Assembly: GCA_030648675.1 (NCBI GenBank)
Contig: JAUSGV010000103.1
Location: 1-5,801, forward strand
Source of the DNA: Dehalococcoidales bacterium
Lineage (GTDB): Bacteria; Chloroflexota; Dehalococcoidia; Dehalococcoidales; UBA2162
Direction of reading: 5' to 3'
DNA length: 5,801 nt
Position numbers and translations under genes: made by a program
The notes under the pieces: model-generated
What the model saw: the letters and a program-made list of their open reading frames with translations, nothing else
What the model was told of the DNA's origin: nothing
Databases searched by the model: none
Shown here: piece after piece, positions 3,310-5,801 of the stretch
Layout: each line of letters starts with the position of its first letter
Numbering within the stretch: the stretch's first letter is position 1

Positions 3310-5801
3310 AAACTAGGAAAAATATTCCAGTTGGCGTCAAGGATCATCGCTCTAGCCTTTGTACTTTTCAGCAGTTTTGCAGTATTTAACCCTTCCAACG
3401 TCTCAGCCGCAGGCTGGCTCTCCGGCTGGAATAATCGGATTCAGCTTACCATCAACCACACTAAAGTCAGTTCAACCCTAACCAATTTCCCGGTAATGAT
3501 ACACATCAGTTCGTCTTCCGGTACAAATGGCGCTGATGTTTCGGCAATGTTCTCGGCACTCGGCTCCAACAGCCAGAAGCTCGCTGTGACCGGAGCCGAT
3601 GGCACAACGCAAAATTATGTTGAAATCGTCAGATGGGACAGCACGAACAAGCAAGCCAACTTGTGGGTCAAAGTCCCCAGTGTATCCAGTACCGTAGATA
3701 CTGTCTTGTATCTGTATTACGACAACGGCCAGACTAATAACACCGGCTTTGTTGGTCCTACCGGTTCAGCTGCAGCACAAAATGTCTGGGACAAGAGTTT
3801 TGTGGCAGTTTGGCACCTGGCTCAATCCGGGAACGGTGGGGCCGGGGAATTCATCGATTCTACGGCCAATCGTTATAACGGGCAGGGCGGCAGCGGTCTG
3901 GGAAAAGGTACACCGACGGTGACAACTTCGGGTACCCCAATGGGTGTCGCCCAATCATTCAACGGTAATAACAACTATATAAGTGTGCCGGACGCAAACG
4001 CTTTTTCGGTCACCACAACCGGCCAGCTTACTGTCAGTGCCTGGATGAGTCCTTCTGTGGTGAATCAACCCACGTCGACCGGCGGTTACACCCGTTGGTT
4101 GGGGAAAAGCGCTTCCGGCGGCCACGAATGGCAATTTGTTTATTACGACCAGAGCTATTCTTCGAGATCCCAGTGGATAAGCTTCTACAACTACTCCGCA
4201 TCCGGGGGGCTTGGTGCGGGCGACTACAGCACCGGCAATTTCCCGGCCAATTCCTGGGTATACGTAACCGGAACCAGCGTTTCCCAGGGCTCAGCCAGTG
4301 GCAATGAATGGGTTTACCGCAACGCCGCGGTCCATAGCGGCAACCCTGATAGCTGGCAAAGCTACGGTCTGACCTATACCAACGGTTCTACCCCGGTTAC
4401 GATCGGTACCGGCTGGCTCGGGTCCGGCAACTTTTTCGCCGGACGCATCGGCGAAGTCCGCGTTTCTAATGTCTCACGCTCCACAGCCTGGATTGCGGCA
4501 AGCTACTACGCTGAAAGTGACGCTTTGGTGAGCTACGGAACGCCTCAGAGCGGCAGCGGCTCAACAGTTACTCCGCCATCAGTGACCACAAATGCCGCCA
4601 ATAGTATTACCACAGGCGGCGCCACTCTGAACGGAAACCTGAGCAGTCTGGGTACTGCCTCTAGCGTCGGCGTCAGTTTCCAGTACGGGACTACTACGTC
4701 CTATGGCTCCACTACCCCGGTCCAGACCAAAACTACAACCGGAACTTTCAATTCAGTACTTAGCGGTCTCACGCCAGGCACTACTTATCACTACCGTGCG
4801 GTGGCAACCGGTGATGGAACGAGCTACGGCCTCGATCAGACTTTTACAACTGCCAGCAGCACGACATCGTCTCCCCCATCCGGCTCATCGACTTTCGGCC
4901 TTAATGGCGGTGATTCTGTGTATCCAAGCTCTTTCTTGAATGCTCAGCGCTTCCAGAACACTGCCGGAACGGGTACGCTCAGCAAACTGGAAGTCCTGGT
5001 AAGCGATACCACGTCTACTGCCAATCTCCGGCTGGGTGTGTACGCTGACAATAACGGCCAACCTGGCAACTTGCTTCTCGACGCAGGGTCGGTGCGATCC
5101 GCTAACGGCTGGGTGGGTATCAGCGGTCTGAACCTGCCGGTAACCTCGGGAGCCTACTACTGGTTGGCATTCTTGCCGCAGAGCACCACAGGAATTGCTT
5201 ATCAGAGTACAGGCATGCCTTCAAACTCTCACGACTGTTACTCTTACCCATTTGGTTCATTACCGGGTACTTGCACTATCGGAGACCTGAACAGTACGCC
5301 CTTCGTTATGCGGGCTACCATGTCAACGTCCGCAACCGTGGTTCCGCCATCAGTGACCACGAACATTGCCAGCGGTATTACCACAGGCAGTGCTACTCTC
5401 AATGGAAACCTGAGCAGCTTGGGTACTGCCACCTCCGTTGGCGTTAGCTTCCAGTACGGCACGACAACGAGCTACGGCAGCACCACTACTGTTCAGACCA
5501 AAACTACACCCGGCACTATCAGCTCAGTACTTAGCGGTCTCATACCGGGTACCGTTTACCATTACCGCGCGGTGGCAAGCGGTGATGGAACGAGCTATGG
5601 TCTTGATCAGACTTTTACAACTGCCGTTAGCACGACACCACCTCCCCCATCAAGCTCATCGACTTTCGGCCTAAACAACGGCAATGCAGTCTACGTAAGT
5701 TCTTTCTTGAATGCACAGCGCTTCCAGAACACTGCCGGAACGGGTACGCTCAGCAAACTGGAGGTACTGGTAAGCGATACCACGTCTACTGCCAATCTCC
5801 G
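3307..5801 (+). CDS. Large secreted DUF2341-LamG-[FN3-beta domain] repeat protein, 3' end beyond window
   Basis: This frame is open for 831 codons to the right edge. The start is TTG at 3307, with GGAG 7 nt upstream; the start gives a proper signal peptide (K2, K5, R12, then a hydrophobic core about 13-27, cleavage likely after VSA or VSAA, residues 32-35). Residues 37-135 fit DUF2341: WNNRIQLTIN, LTNFPVMIHI, YVEIVRWD, ANLWVKVP and VLYLYYDNG. Residues about 165-410 look like a LamG/concanavalin-type domain: FVAVWHLAQ, DSTANRYNG, AQSFNGNNNYISVPD, LTVSAWMSP, NSWVYVTGT and a closing GRIGEVRVSNVSRSTAWIAA. Residues 421-516 are FN3-like (ATLNGNLSSLGT, FQYGTTTSYGS, LTPGTTYHYRAVA, TFTT). Residues about 527-672 form a beta-rich domain (LRLGVYADNNGQPGNLL, YYWLAFL) holding the visible protein's only cysteines, C644 and C656. 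The FN3 plus beta unit then starts again. The protein is exported; surface binding of glycans is inferred, and no catalytic site is seen. Confidence 0.85.
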   Translation, partial: MKLGKIFQLASRIIALAFVLFSSFAVFNPSNVSAAGWLSGWNNRIQLTINHTKVSSTLTNFPVMIHISSSSGTNGADVSAMFSALGSNSQKLAVTGADGTTQNYVEIVRWDSTNKQANLWVKVPSVSSTVDTVLYLYYDNGQTNNTGFVGPTGSAAAQNVWDKSFVAVWHLAQSGNGGAGEFIDSTANRYNGQGGSGLGKGTPTVTTSGTPMGVAQSFNGNNNYISVPDANAFSVTTTGQLTVSAWMSPSVVNQPTSTGGYTRWLGKSASGGHEWQFVYYDQSYSSRSQWISFYNYSASGGLGAGDYSTGNFPANSWVYVTGTSVSQGSASGNEWVYRNAAVHSGNPDSWQSYGLTYTNGSTPVTIGTGWLGSGNFFAGRIGEVRVSNVSRSTAWIAASYYAESDALVSYGTPQSGSGSTVTPPSVTTNAANSITTGGATLNGNLSSLGTASSVGVSFQYGTTTSYGSTTPVQTKTTTGTFNSVLSGLTPGTTYHYRAVATGDGTSYGLDQTFTTASSTTSSPPSGSSTFGLNGGDSVYPSSFLNAQRFQNTAGTGTLSKLEVLVSDTTSTANLRLGVYADNNGQPGNLLLDAGSVRSANGWVGISGLNLPVTSGAYYWLAFLPQSTTGIAYQSTGMPSNSHDCYSYPFGSLPGTCTIGDLNSTPFVMRATMSTSATVVPPSVTTNIASGITTGSATLNGNLSSLGTATSVGVSFQYGTTTSYGSTTTVQTKTTPGTISSVLSGLIPGTVYHYRAVASGDGTSYGLDQTFTTAVSTTPPPPSSSSTFGLNNGNAVYVSSFLNAQRFQNTAGTGTLSKLEVLVSDTTSTANL
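4561..5331 (+). repeat. Tandem repeat unit 1 (771 bp, 257 residues)
   Basis: This first complete unit encodes one FN3-like domain and one 'YWLA' beta domain. Landmarks recur exactly 771 bp later: CCGCCATCAGTGACCAC at 4573 and 5344, TTTCTTGA at 4932 and 5703, and the tract at 4981 and 5752. No indel separates the copies over the visible overlap, so the period is a whole number of codons. The unit boundary is approximate because homology fades in the Ser/Thr linker. Confidence 0.9.
5332..5801 (+). repeat. Tandem repeat unit 2, first 470 bp (cut by window edge)
   Basis: This second copy of the FN3 plus beta unit is complete for the FN3 part and cut in the beta domain. Against unit 1 I count 75 differences over 5344-5700 (357 nt) but only 3 over 5701-5801 (101 nt). 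At protein level there are 20 differences over 152 residues, none in the last 33. More copies probably follow beyond the edge. Confidence 0.9.

Noticed and set aside
3766..5674. Short open frames within the large plus-strand gene (for example 3766-3954, 4095-4307, 4703-4939, 5244-5462, 5438-5674)
   Set aside because: They are shadows of the 831-codon frame. Frames 4703-4939 and 5438-5674 resemble each other only because the DNA beneath is repeated.

Overview
The window looks like bacterial chromosome of mid GC content. All genes are ordinary bacterial genes with Shine-Dalgarno sites, and there is no tRNA, rRNA, CRISPR array, IS element or phage gene. The taxon cannot be fixed from sequence alone. 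The mix of a bacterial GIDE-type membrane protein, an orphan WbqC/DUF354 pair and a very large DUF2341-LamG-FN3 secreted protein made me think of anaerobic Chloroflexota (Dehalococcoidia-like) or Geobacter-like Desulfobacterota, but this is a low-confidence impression.

Layout. (1) 1-190, minus: the N-terminal 63 residues of a GNAT-type N-acetyltransferase running off the left edge. (2) 265-853, plus: a decayed pseudogene of a GIDE-domain ('E3 ubiquitin ligase-like') membrane protein, broken by three frame changes and missing its central part. (3) 854-979: a short non-coding gap. (4) 980-2892, minus: a two-gene operon, WbqC family protein then DUF354 family protein, joined by an ATGA overlap. 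These are surface-polysaccharide type genes. (5) 2893-3306: a 414-bp divergent regulatory region with two sets of short repeats spaced by helical turns, a possible 5-7 codon leader ORF with a strong ribosome binding site, and a 36-nt hairpin. (6) 3307 to the right edge, plus: a very large secreted protein, 831 codons visible with no stop. It has a signal peptide, a DUF2341 domain, a LamG-like domain, and then a 257-residue module (FN3-like domain plus an unnamed beta-rich 'YWLA' domain) that starts to repeat in tandem at exactly 771 bp.

How it may fit together. The WbqC/DUF354 pair probably makes or modifies a cell-surface glycan. The divergently transcribed protein is exported and built from carbohydrate-binding or adhesion-type domains, so the shared control region may coordinate two cell-surface functions. 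This is inference from gene order only. The most interesting parts are the 414-bp control region and the mosaic pattern of the 771-bp repeat, where identity jumps from about 79% to about 97% at position 5701.
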